DNA from: Bagarius yarrelli
Lineage: Eukaryota > Chordata > Actinopteri > Siluriformes > Sisoridae
NCBI GenBank assembly: GCA_005784505.1
Contig: VCAZ01000153.1
Location: 461,001 to 525,000, forward strand
Length of the DNA stretch: 64,000 nt
Direction of reading: 5' to 3'
The notes under the pieces were generated by a model. The model worked only from the letters and a program-made list of their open reading frames with translations. It was not told the origin of the DNA and did no database searches. Positions within the stretch are counted from its first letter, which is position 1, and each line of letters starts with the position of its first letter. The translations under genes and the position numbers were made by a program. Below are positions 45,812 to 59,600 of the stretch, piece after piece.

Positions 45812-48800
45812 GAACTATTTCTGTACTGACTTTCACGAAACATGTTTATTAGATGTGCAGCTGCTTTTAAACCCAATATTATGGCCTACTTCTTATCCCA
45901 TGAATCCCACCACATGCTGCGTTGAGCATCCGGCTCGTGTTACGATGGGTAAGAAGTGCAGAAATATGAAAACTAGAGACTGACAGATAATCAACTTTAC
46001 ACTTATTTCCCTTTAGTCTGTAATAACGAATACGGAATCTAGTTACCTAGTTAACTGTTTAACTAGCTTGACGTACAAGACCTGGACATCAAATTATATT
46101 AAGTTACGTGGAATTCTTACAGTGGACAATTTTAGATCAGACAGTTTTCAGTCAAACCAGAAAACACACCGTTGCCTGATGTTTCGGATGTTTTTGTCCG
46201 ACTCAATGGGTCTTTATAAAAAAACCGGAATGTTCTTAGCATATGCGGTATAATAAACATCGAAAACTAAAGTATTGTTTAAATAAAAGTGTAAATAAAT
46301 CAATAAATCTGTCCATCTAGAGCAGAAATGCTGATCAAGTCATGTTGTGCTGTGCGTTTGATTAGCTTACTGTACTCGGCGTCTCATTCGACACACAGCG
46401 AGATCAAATACACAAGGTTTTGGGATTAGGACTCGTAAAAATGGACACAAAATCGTACAAACTAATCAAGTGTACAAATGTTCTTAATGGATTTCTGCAG
46501 ATTTTAGCTGAAACACGTCATGTGACATCATCACAACACACGTTCAGTTAATTCACGTGTGTGGAAAGTGAATACAGCTAAAACAGGAAGTCACTACACA
46601 ATGATCTTTACTGATTAGAGATCAGAAGTGGAATTGTGTGCAAACGACGGAACCAAACATAGGAGAACATCAGTCGGAAAATGTGGAACTCCTAAAATAA
46701 ACAGATCGTTAATCTATCAGAACTCTGATTATGTGCTAAAACGTGTAGAGGTCTAATCGAAGCTCTGATGAATCAGTACCGCGCGTTAATGCTAATGCTA
46801 AAGCTGTGCGCCTGAACCTGAACCTGCTCTTAAACTCGGCTCTAATTTCTGAAGAGCTTAAAGACTTTCTGATAATAAATAAATACAATCATTGATTACA
46901 AATTAATTGAATGAATTGATTAATTCAATTTGTAAATAAATAACTAAGCAAAATACAGAAAATCATGGGGAAATTGAATAAAGATACTAGTTTGTGTATT
47001 TGATACAGAGCAGAAGACCACAACTCCTTGTGCAACACAATGTTCTAGAATTTTCTACTTATAATTCTACAACTTTGTCACTTTTTTATTCAGTGTGTAT
47101 TAAAGAATACGGACACTAGTTTCTCTAGTTCAGTGGTGGGCAAACGGTCAGTCGGTCCTGGAGGGTCGGGGTGTCCTGTTCCAACCCTAATCAAACACAC
47201 CTGAACCAACTAATAAAGATCTTGCTAGGTAGACCTGAAACCTACAGTTAAGTGCGTTAAGGCAAGTTTCAGCTAAACTCTGCAGGACACCCCGACCCGC
47301 CGGAACCGAGATCGGACACCCCTGCCCTAGGTAATTGGGTAACCAACAAGTAAAACGGTACCTTACGTCAGGTGACGTTACACATTACAGAGAAGCGAAA
47401 ACTGACAACTGAAAACACACTGATGTTTTTACTCGCCTGATGTTGTTACGTTTATTTCTCGGACTCTAAACTGTGATAGATAATAAACGAATCTAAACAA
47501 AGTCCATATAGAGTTTAAAATCTGTCGTCATAAAAAAAGAAATGCGCTGACCAACAAACCACATTTTCTGGTAAAAAAAATGTGGGTTCCGTAAATAGAT
47601 TCCTAAATAGTAGCAAAGATTTTTTGTGAGTTTTGTGTAAAAAAAACTCAAAACATAAACTGTTTGATTCGTACATCCGTAAGATTTAAGTCCTAAAGTT
47701 TTTTTTAGCTATAACAAGAAAGACAAAAGGGTCTTTTAGTGTTTATTGTTAGTTATTTTTAGAATTTTCTTTTTAGTTGTCAGTGTTTTTTGGTGTTAAG
47801 CTTTTAGTCTTTTGTATTTGGTGTTTAGTTTTTGGTTCATGTTTGTGTTTTTAGTGTTTTTATTTAAATTGTTTAGTGCTTTGCATTTAAACACTAAATA
47901 CCAAACAATATAATATAAACAGTAAACATCCGATGCTAAATGCTAATGCTAATGCTTAGTTTTTAGTATTTCTTTTAATGTTTTCTATTTTTTGGTCTTT
48001 TCGGTTATTTTTTCAGTGTTTGTTCTTTAGTAAATAATGTTTAAATGTTTTAATTGTAGTGTTTCGTTGGAGCTGTTTAGGTGTTTGATATATTTAAGAA
48101 GTTTTGGGCTTTGGTTTTTAGTATTTTTGTTGTTTTAGGGTTTCAGGTTTTTGTACATTTGTTGTGTTGTTTTTATTATAAGTATTAACAGTTTAGTGTT
48201 TTAATGTTTAGTTATTTCTCGGGGATGATGGTGGCTCGTGATTAAGGTGTTGGACTACCAACACGAAGTTTGTGGGCTCGATTCCCAGCTTTGCCAAGCT
48301 ACCACCGCTGGGCCCCTGAGCAAGACCCCTAACTGCTCAGATGTATTAAATGAGATAAATGTGTGTCGCTCTGGATAAGGACGTCTGCCGAATGCTGTAA
48401 CTGTAAATGTCTTGTGTGTTTATTTTAGGTTGCCTTTTGCTGTTTATTGTTTTGTTTGTTAGGGTTTTACGACAGAAAGAATAGTACTTGTCTGCTCGGT
48501 TCCTCGTAAACATTGTCTGACATTAAATTGGCATAAAAATCATCTAACACACACAAACACCAAGTCATTCGCACAGACACATAAAAGCCCACACCCACAG
48601 CCCGCCATGTGTTTACCGCCTTGCCCCGGGGTGCACGAATCGAACACTGCTCATCAAGTACAAAACAACCCTGAGGGCTGAGGGGAAAAGAAAAGTTCCA
48701 AATAGAAGGAAAGAAGGGGAAAAAAAAAAACAGGCAAGTATGACGGCGTGTACCGATCGCTCAGCTCTCCCGCCCGGCTGCACGGAGTGAGAGGAGCCTG

Positions 48801-51800
48801 TTCCAGCATGCGGGACCACAGCTCTCCATCCCACATAGCTGCCATTACTTTTCTTTCCTTTACGTCTGACTTAATATAGTCTCGCGAAGCCGGAATTAGA
48901 GACAGACGGCAGAAGGTCTGGGATCCTTGAATGGCTAAGCAGACGGCTAAAGCAGCCAATGACGTTTGGTTTTGTGTCGCATCACGCCATTAAGACGTCT
49001 TGCACGTCATTTACAGTCCCAGCATTTGGAAGACGCCCTTATCCAGAGCGACTTACATTTATCTTATTTATACAACTGAGCAATTAAGGGTTAGGGGCCT
49101 TGCTCAGGGGCCCTTGGTGAAGCTGGGAATCAAACCAACAATCTTCGGGTTGGTAGTCAAATACCTGACCCATAAGGCACCACGTCTTTTAAAGAGTCTA
49201 TAACCATAAACCTTGCTTACTATTTAAGAATCCAGGAATTAATCGATCTTGTTCAGCTAGCAGTCGGTGAGCGTGATGTCTGAAGCTAAGACTAGACTTA
49301 ATAAGCGTCTACAAATATCAGGTGTGTGCGGTGCAGTTTAAAACACTCCAGTCCATCACATGACTTGTTTGGTCGTTGTTAAAATACTTGTTTGGTCGTT
49401 GCTAAATACCAAACAATGTAATAAAAACAGTAAACACACGATGCTAAATGCTAATGCTTAGTTTTTAGTTTTTATTTTTGTGTCTTTACGGTTATTTTTT
49501 CAGTGTTTGTTCTTTAGTAAATAATGTTTTAATTGTAGTGTTTCATTCGAGCTGTTCAGGTGTTTGATATATTTAGAAATTTCTGGGCTTTGGTTTTTAT
49601 TTTCGGGTTTTAGGTTTTTGTACATTTGTTGTGTTGTTTTTTATTATAAAGTATTTACAGTTTGCTGTTTAGTGTTTTAATGTTTAGTTATTTCAGGTGA
49701 GTCACTGGTAGTAAAACACACTCACCATGATGACGTCTCCGGCCCGTATGTTCAGCGCTGTAGGGTCGTGGAGGTTCCAGTAGTCCTTAAGTGCTCTCAC
49801 CTGCATTGCTCCCGAGGCTTCTAGCACACACACACACGCAACGATTAAATGATTGACACCAGATTTCATCAGATTAAGCAATATTTTAATCAAACCAAAC
49901 AGTTTTAAGTGCAAGTGTAGATGGACTTGCGCTTAGTTTTCTTGTCACTACATCGCCAATATTTCTACACACCGATTGTACAGTACGTACAATGTCCCAG
50001 TGGGCGTGGCCTATTATTCGACCTAGCACATTTGATTGGCAGCAATCTGTCTGAGACGCAAACTACAAAAATCTGAGTTTGATTCCACCTTGGGACTTTT
50101 CCGATCGCGCCCCCACCCCTCTCTCTCCCCCGTTTCATTTCTGATCTGTTCTTCTCAATAAAGGCAAAAATGCCCAAAGATATATCTTTAAAAAATAAAT
50201 TTAAATAAGCAGTTATAATAATTGTATTAAATAAAAGCTTGCATTAGGTAAATAAACAAGTAACAAATAAACTAACTTAAAACAAAAAATATTTTAAAGC
50301 AATATAAGTAAATATAAGTTTATTGATGGGACAGAAATGAAATGTTGGGGATAAGAGAGGGGGTGGAAACGTGAAAGAGATCCGAGCCATAATCAAACTC
50401 TGGGGGCCCCTTGAGCGCAACGGCGCATGTGGCTGCTGGTGCCTTAACCCACTTCACCACGGCGCCGTCCTTCTAATCAATCAAACATAAATAAAATGTA
50501 CATAATAATCCATCGGAATATAAAAAAAGCTTTGCTACTTCAGTTTGGTTTAGTTCTCTTAGTTGAGCAGAAATTGGTTGTAATGTAGTGTCTTGTGTCA
50601 CAAGATGGCGCCATATATATCGATGGACCCGATTTCATAAAACCTAATATCGATAATAGAAAAAAAGCCTAAATTTTAAAGAGAAAATATCAAAAAAACT
50701 GATTAATCGTTTGATATCGATTCTTTTATTGTTAACTTTTTTTATCGTCTAATGATTAATTTATTTAGCAAACAAAGCTAGCAAAGGTTTCAACAGTACA
50801 CCACAAAATTGTCTAAAAAATTGTAATTGAAAATAATTCTTGTGGTGTGGTGGGTAAAGGCGCCAGGACCCAGATGTGCGGTTACGCTCTGGCGATCTGG
50901 GTTCGATTTCTGGTCCCACCCCCTCTCTCGCCCACGTTTCATCTCTTTCTCTGTCCTATCAATTAATTTCCCCCAAAAAAATGTCAAAAAAATAAAAATA
51001 ATAATAAATATTGTGTTTCCTGGTAAAATTCGTCTGTCCATCACAATCCGAGCTGACTAAAAACCCGCAAAAGACAGAAGTTCTTGTAATTATAGGTCAC
51101 AAGAACGAAATGTTTCATAAGAATGACTGTGGAATTAGTGATATTTTCCAGTCTGAAATGAGATAAAGACCCGGGATGTGTGTAGCGTCTGACCTCGGAG
51201 CAGTTGTTTGATGTCTTTGCTGGCATGGGACGTGGTGAACTGGTTCACGATGTCCAGGGCCGTTTGGTTATACGTGTTCCTGATGTTAACATCGATTCCA
51301 GCCTACAAAATAACAATAAGTGTTAATTATGGGATTTTTTTCTATCTGTATCAGATCCTTCAGAACGTCCGTTAGTTTGTGTTCCAGCGCTTACGTCCAG
51401 CAGCAGTTTGACCACCTCGGTCTTGCCGTAGAGCGCCGCCTCGTGGAGCGCCGTCCCAGCTTTGGTGGTTCTGTTTAGATCGATTCCGGCTTTCAGGAGC
51501 AACCTTGTGAGAGTTGTGTGAGATAACAATCAGTATTGTTAATATGTCCAGCACACAAACTTCTTCCCCTGAAGCTTTTAGGGTGTAGCGTGTAGCCTGT
51601 AGCATGACCTCGTATCTCTGGGAAATGACCGGAGTGCAAAAATGTTTGCGAAAGGAAGTACGCCTTGATTACCGCTAATGAAGTTTGATATGGATTCGGA
51701 CACGCACGTCTCTCTCTGATGTCTTCTCACATCTTAATTTCATTTCAGAGAAACAGCTGAGGACCAGCATGTACTTACACACACACACACACACACATAG

Positions 51801-52767
51801 CCCTAGATAGAATTACATACATGTCCCAGATAGCAGATGTTGTAGTAGATGTGTACCAGTGTGTGTTAAACACCATGACAGCTGTGTATAAAAGTTAAAT
51901 AACAAATAAGACACCATTAAACTCCCACACTATGCTGCGTATCCAGAGGAGGACCATTCCAGCTGTTCTCATCTACGCCATTAGATACGCCGCCTCCAGG
52001 AAACAGCTGCTAATCAGCTGCTTTACTCAACAACCGGTAAAAATTTAAAAATTTATTTAAACAACTGTAATCATGAGTTCAATTCCCTGAAAGACAAAAA
52101 TGGGCCCCTGAGCGAGGCCCTTAACACTCAACTGCTGAAATAAAAAAATATCTACATAAGGATGTATGTCAAAGGCAGAATATGTAAATATAAGTGAACA
52201 ATTGAGCAGTGAAGATTTTAGGGCCTTGCTCAAGGGGCCCCAGTGGCGGAAGTTTGGTGGTCCAAATATTCCAAATCTGAAGCAAATCTGGCAGACACCC
52301 TTATCCAGAGCGACTTACATTTATTTTATTAATCCAACAGAGCTAAGGGCCTCGCCCAGGAGCCCAGCAGTAGCAGCTTGGTGGTGGTGATGGTGCTGGT
52401 GGTCACAATTAAGCCTCTGATCTTTTAATCAGAAGGCCAATGTCTTAACCACCAAACTAACAGTTTCCCATATAATCTAAATCAATCAATAAAGTTGATT
52501 GGTGATCTGTACAGGTCACGCCCCACGGTGCGGCTTGCACTTGACCCGCGGATTAATTGACCCAAGCAAAGCCAGGAACGGGACGAGCGGGGCAGTAAAA
52601 CCATGTCTGGAAATGTTGGAATAAAGTTTCTTAAAAGAAAAGCAGCGGAGTGGAGTGACAGCGGAGCAGCTGACTAGACGGAGAAAGCCTGTCTGTCCTC
52701 ACTCCTACACCGTGTCAACACTCTGCAGAGACACAGTGCTGATGGGAACGGTCCAACACACGTGTAC

Positions 52768-52810
<43 letters not shown>

Positions 52811-52918
52811 TGAATTTAGACAACCGTGGGCTCAATCAACACTCCCCGATCTAAACACCTCACTTCCTTCACACACACACATCTGACATGGATAAGAGTA
52901 GGAGGTGCACACCTGCAC

Positions 52919-52952
<34 letters not shown>

Positions 52953-55900
52953 AGTCATCAAGAAATCAAACACAAAAAATAAATGTTGTGGGAGAAAGGT
53001 AAGAACCTGATGATGTCTTTGTGACCGTTGCGGGCGGCGAGGTGCAGGGGGGTGTTGTCTCTTCCGTTGCCCTCCAGAAGGGCCACCACCATGTTACTGC
53101 TCAACAGCAGCTGGACCACCTGAAACACACACACACACACACACATATAAATAGAAAAAATTAACTAAACTAATACCTAATCCAGTCTAATCCAGTTCTG
53201 CTTAGTAGCCAAAACATCAAACAAGTGATAAGTTTTGTTCGCAGGTTTTATTGGCCAAGAGGGCGTTTGACTGACGTAATGAATAACCAATCACAGTTTG
53301 TTTTGTTCATACGACATGATTAAAGGTGTGAAAAAACTAGCCAAACGATGTAACTACGGCTTTGATAAGAGTTTAATGCGAACTTATTTATATGATGAAA
53401 TCATTTTAATTTCTAACAGAAATCCGGTGGAATCCAACCAATCAGATGACGACATCGAAACTCCTGAAGGACTTCCGGTTTTGTGTACCGTATAATTCCT
53501 AATATTCGTAGAAGAAATATTACATACCAGAAATATTACATTCTCTCAGAGGTTTTTGAGACTGTTGATGTACCTGATAATAATTATGGTCTGTGAGTAA
53601 CGAGTTCTGTTACCTGAGTTTCATCTGAGCCTCAGACGCCACTCGAACCACTGAAACCTCGTAATATCAGATATACCAACAGTCTCGAAAACAATCTGTA
53701 CAAGAATTCATGTCATCACTGGATAAACTTTATTACAAGTACAATTGTCAAAGATTCTACAACAATTTCGCAATTTTTAGCAATTTTTCTCTCTCATCTT
53801 CCAATAATACCACTATTACTACAGTTACATTTACAGCATTCGGCAGACGTCCTGATTCAGAGCGACTTACATTTATCTCTACTTTATACAACTGAGCTAT
53901 TGGGGGTTAAGGGCCTTGCTCAGGGGCCCAGCAATAGCAAATTGGTGGCACTAGGAACTAAACCCGGATCTTTTAACTAGCATTCCAACACCTTAACCTC
54001 TCTGCTACTACTCTATTACTACTAATAAGAAGAAGAAGAAAAGAACAAGAAGAAGAAGATTTAGAGGAAGAAGAGAAAGAATAAGATGATCATAAGGAAG
54101 AAGAGAAGAAATAGAATAAAGACTCAAAAACAATTGTGAAAAAATTTTTGCAATTTTTCTTTCTCTTTTCCCAATACTACAACTACAACTACTAATTATG
54201 ATAATAATAAAAAGAAGAAGAAGAAGAAGAAGAAGAAGCAAATGAGAAAGAAGAGGAAAATAAGGACAAAAAGAAGAAGGAGAAATGGAAAAAGTAAACG
54301 AGGAAGAGGAGTAAGAGAATGAAAAAGAAGAAGAGGAGGAGAAAAAAATTAATAATAACAGCAAAAAATGAAGATGAAGAAGAGGAAAAGAAGAAAGGAA
54401 GAAAAATAGTAGAAAAAAAAAACAACAAAAAAGAAAAAAAAAGAGGAGAAAGAAAGGGAAAAAAATGGAAGAGGAAGGGGGGAAAAAAGAAGATAAAGAA
54501 TAATAAGAGATAAAAGAGAAAGAGGGTAAAAAATGAAAAAGAAAAACAAGAAAAGAAAAAGAAGGTATATCTAGATGCTAAATCTGTAATCAGACATATA
54601 ATAATATTCTAAATAATCTGATTGGTTCTGGGTAAAAATGTTCTCCATAAATTCTTTAAATATCTATTTAAAATTTCTATTTACAGACCAGAAGGTTTGG
54701 GCTGGTAAACTAGCCTGGTGTCCCTGTGCTAAATCACCGTAACTCTACTTACACACATCAGCGTGACTTTAAGACTCTATTAATGCGTCAGTCTTTGTTC
54801 TGTCTCTAGAATTCACTCATCTGCGCCTGCTGCGTTGCTCAGCAACCCAAAACTCCAGTCTGTGGTGGACGCACTGACGCATTGTTTATCGGGAACGGTG
54901 GGGAACGCTGGGCTTTATTTTAACAACACGCTTCGCCATGATCCGACCGCCGTAACGCGCCCTTTACACTCCTAAATACGCAGAACGCTCAGCGTTTATT
55001 TTTGTTGTCCTGCGGTGGAAGCCTTGAAGTTTCTTTTGTAGAAACCTACAATAAACTGTTCTCAGAACGGGTTCCAATTAACCCTTAAAGAACCCTTGAG
55101 AAACACTTTGGATGGAGAAATACAAGTCTTAATTAAGTTTGTGTGTGTGTGTTTGTGTGTGTGTAGATGGAACAAACTTAGAATTATATGTAGTATTTTT
55201 ATCCAGACGTTTGGCAGAACTTTAGAACTTTATACACATTTTAACAGTCTTGGTTCTACCAACACCAAGAGTTTAATGGTATTTATAAGAAGTTTTTTTT
55301 TTTTTTCTTCTACTCGGTCCTCCCTGTTGATGGGGTGCAACTGCCGTCTGTCGGACTCCAAAGCAGATTTTATTGGTCAGGGGGCGTCTGACAGACATGT
55401 ACAGCAGCCAATCGCAGTTCACTTTAAACAGCGTCGTGTTTAAGAGACACGAAAATAGTAAAGGGTTAATAAATTTTATAGCACAGTAAAATTTCTTCCT
55501 TAGTAAGTTGGGGGTCAAAGTGCAGGGTCAGCTACGATACAGCGCCCCCTGGAGCAGAAAGGGGTAAGGGTCTTGGTCAAGGACACAATAGTGGTAGACT
55601 GGCAGGGGTGGGGCTTAAACCCAGGTCATCCAGGTCTTCCAATCAACAACTCAATGCGTAACCATTTAAGCCACCACTGGCCACCATTTGAACCACCAGC
55701 ACAAAAACAAACCGATATGCAACCATAGCATTTATCAAATAAAGCCTAAGAAGAAAAGGACAAGTAAAAAGAGGAAGATGAAGAATACACAGGAGAAGAA
55801 GAAGAAGGAGGAAAAGGAAAAGAAGAAGGAGAAGCAGAAGAGGAAGAGGACGAAGAGAAAGAGATAAAGAAAAAAAGAAGAATAGCAAAAAAGGGGAAAA

Positions 55901-56571
55901 AAAGAAGAAGAAGAAAAAAAAACAAAAAGAAGGAAAGGGAAAATAAGAAGAACTAGTGGAAGAGGAAAAAGAAGAGAGAAAAAGAACAAGAAGGAGCAGA
56001 GGAAGACGAAAAGAAAGAGGAGTAGAAAGAAGAAGAAAAAGATAGAAAAGAGGAAGAGTAGAAGGAAGTAGAAAAAAAAAAGAGACAATAAAATGAAAAA
56101 GAGGAGGAAGAAGAGACAGAAGAAGTAGAGAAAAAAAAACAACAAACAACAACTGTTGTGCCTTAAACATTTGAGCCACCACTGCCCACCATTAGAACCA
56201 CCAGTACGAAAACAAACACATATGCAACCATAGCATTTATCATTTAAATAAAGAAGAAAAAGAAGAAGGAGAAGAAGAGGAGAAAGAAAAATAGGAAGAT
56301 GAAGAATACAAGGAAGAACGAAAAAGAAGAAAAGAAAGAAGAAGAAGAAGAAGAAGAAGAAGAAGAGAAAGAGCAGGAGGAAGAAGAAGAGAAAAAAACA
56401 ATGAAAGCTCTGTAGGTCAGTACTGACGCAGTCACATAAAGTTGGATAATGTTTAACTTGATGTTATTTAACCACAAGCAGCAAAAGAAAGAAGAAAAGG
56501 AGGAAGAAGAAGAAGAAGAAAAGAAGGAATAAGGAGATGCTATATATATATATATATATACTATATATATA

Positions 56572-56602
<31 letters not shown>

Positions 56603-59600
56603 ATTCCACATATAATAATATTCTAAATAATCTGATTGGTCCAGCAAAAAAAAAATGTTTTTTAAAAATTCTTTAAATATCCAAAAGTTCTATTTATAAA
56701 CCAAAAAGTTTTAGCTCTTTAAAATTAGCCTAGCCCCTGCGGTAAATCACTGCAACCATGGGGTTTTTTCTGTGACCACCAAACTGCGCATATGATGAGT
56801 CGTCTGTCCCGCGGGTTCATGGGACAGTAAAGTGTCCATCTGGTGTATTTTGTATACTAAGGATTCGGACACACTACTCGCCTTCCATACTCAGTTTCAC
56901 CGACTATATAGTTCTAAAGTATGTGATTAGAAATGGAGCCTAATTTCCACTCCGAACCCTTTCACAGTCCCGTTATAAACCGGCGTCACTTCACTGGGTT
57001 CTAACTTTAGTGTCGTTAATGATGTGTGCAGAACCCGGAAGTATCGAGCGCCTCATTTCTCTCAATGAAAAGCTTCTAACCGAGTCTGCATCAACGGAAC
57101 CCTTAGACCTCCTCCAGGTAGCATGAAGTGCTGCAGATTAAAATAGAAACTGCCCACCAGAGAGAATCTAGATTAGAAGGAAATAAAGAATACAAACCGC
57201 AGCTTAGGCACCAGAAAAACCCTGTGTGAGAAAGAGTTTCACACGCCGACAGCCTCCGCAAACAGCTGGTATAACCACCGAACTGAAACTTTCTGACCTC
57301 CGATTACACAATGCAGTGAAACTGTAACGAAGAACTGCACAGGAAAAGAACTCAGGCTTCAATTCCACGGCAGCTGAGGACTGATAGAAGAAGGAAGAAG
57401 GAAGAAGAAGAAGAAAAAGAAAAAGAAGACCAGGAAGAAGAAAAAGTGGAGAAAGAAAAAGGGGAATAGGTGAAATAAGAAGAAAAGAAAAGAAAAGAAA
57501 AGAAAAGAAAAGAAAAGAAAAGAAAGAGGAAAAGAGGGAGAAGACGAAGAAGGAAAGGAAGAAGGGGAAAGAAGACGAAAAAGAAAAGGAATAAGAAAAA
57601 AGAGAAAAAGGAAAAAAGAAGCAGACGAAGAGAAGGAAGAAGAAATAGAAAAAAAAGATGAAATAGAGAAAAAAACAGAAAGGAATAAAGAAAAAAGAAA
57701 AAGAAGAAGTAGAAGAGATTGAAAAAGAGAGGAAGAAGAAAAACAAAAAGAAGAAGAAAAAGAGGAAAAAGAAGAGAAGAACGAAGCAGAAAAGTAGAAA
57801 GAAAAAGAAGGAGAAGAAATTGAGGGGAAAAAAACTAAGAAAAAAAAAGAAGAACAAGGGGAAGAGAAAGAAAAAGAAGAAGAGAAAGAGAAGAGAAAAA
57901 AGAAAGGAAGAAAAGGTTCTGACCTGGGATATGGATGTAGATCATTGTAAAATCCTAAGAGCTGTTCATGTCTTTTAGTTATTGTGTAGACCCAAAATTC
58001 ATCATCTTCTATACCCGCTTATTCCCTAATTCGGGGTCACAGGGATCTGCTGGAGTCTATCCCGGCCGTCTCTGAAAGGGTGAAAGGCAGGAGGGGGACA
58101 CCCTGGACAGGTCACCAGTCCATCACAGGGCCACACTCATACACTCACTCTCACACTCACTCCTATGCGCAATTTGGAATCATCAATAAATCTAACAGAC
58201 ATGTTTTTGGACTGTTGGAGGAAACCGGAGAACAGTGATTATACTGTACATAATAAACAGTTTTAGATGTATTTTTAGGTGTTTGACTGCTAATTGGAAG
58301 ATCAGGGTTTAATTCCCAGCACCACTTAGTTGCCACTGTTGGGCCCCTGAGCAAGGCCCTTGACCCCGAATTGTATTAATGAAATAAGAGTAAGACGCTT
58401 TGGATAGGGACGTCTGCTAAATGCTGTAAATGTAAAATGTAGTTGGTAATTTGGCAAAGACACTAATTACAGGGGTATTTTTGGTCAAAATTGACCCTAA
58501 CCGGACTGTAAGGCCACAGAATACAAACAGTATGCAAGGGTTAAGGTTCTTCATTCTTATCTTCTGCATACTGACGGTTCAACCATTCAAGAACAGGACA
58601 GAAATCAGAACCACTCCGATCAGGGTTACCATGTAGCACAGCTGTTTAGGTTTTTGGTCCAATTCCTCAAATAACTAACATACCTTTAGCCTTCCGAACT
58701 CACAGGCCAGGTCCAGTGGGGTCTTCTTGGCTTTGTTGACCATACAGGCGTTGGACTGGTGCTGGAGAAGCATCTCAGACTGGACAAACAGACAGACAGA
58801 TACAAAAAGAATGCCATTCAGCAGAGGATCTGTCACAACTGGCATCAGATTTCTGTGATCAGACAGTAAAAGGTGTCTTGCTAAAAAAAAAGTTCGGATT
58901 CTTTCTTTTAGAGATGCATGACGACATGCGATCAGCGTGTCCTCTTACATACGCTGTGAGAAAGTCCGGCGCTCAGGGAAAGCCAACACTCGGGGCGTTT
59001 TGTACGCGAGCCTGCTATTGTACACCTAGTTTTGGATGCTAGTTCAAAACGCTATTGTTCAGAAACAATGAGTAGCAGAGTAACGCCACCAGTACAGGAC
59101 ATTTCTTAAGCCTTGAGCGTGCAAGGACATGTCTCATTTTCCATGATGTTTTCTTTTCCTCTTTCACCACAGGCTAGAACAACTGTCTTTACTCTGCTGA
59201 CACTGTTTCGGGCCTCCTGAAACAGCTCCGCCTTGTAGTCTCTAATCTTTATGGCATTAGTTTATATCACAGAATAAACAACATCATCTTAATATTAATA
59301 TTTATTCCACAACGCAGACCCACGTTTGATGACATTAATGATAACAGAAGCTGATGTTCTTGCATTTCACATAATAAAACAACTACAATACTATAAAATT
59401 GGCAAAAATATTGTACTTGTGGGGAAGTGGTGGCTTAGTGGTTAAGGTGTTGGACTGCTACCAGAATATACCGGGTTCGATTCCCAGCATCAGAAAGACC
59501 AGCGTTCGATTCCCAGCAGAAAAGAGAAGAAGAAAAAGAAAAAAGAAAAGCAGAAGAAGAAAACAAAAGAAAAAAAGAAAAAGAGAGGAAAAAAGGGAAA

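Noticed and set aside
55643..57857. Phe/Ser-rich minus frames
   Set aside because: Complement of GAA-type tracts.
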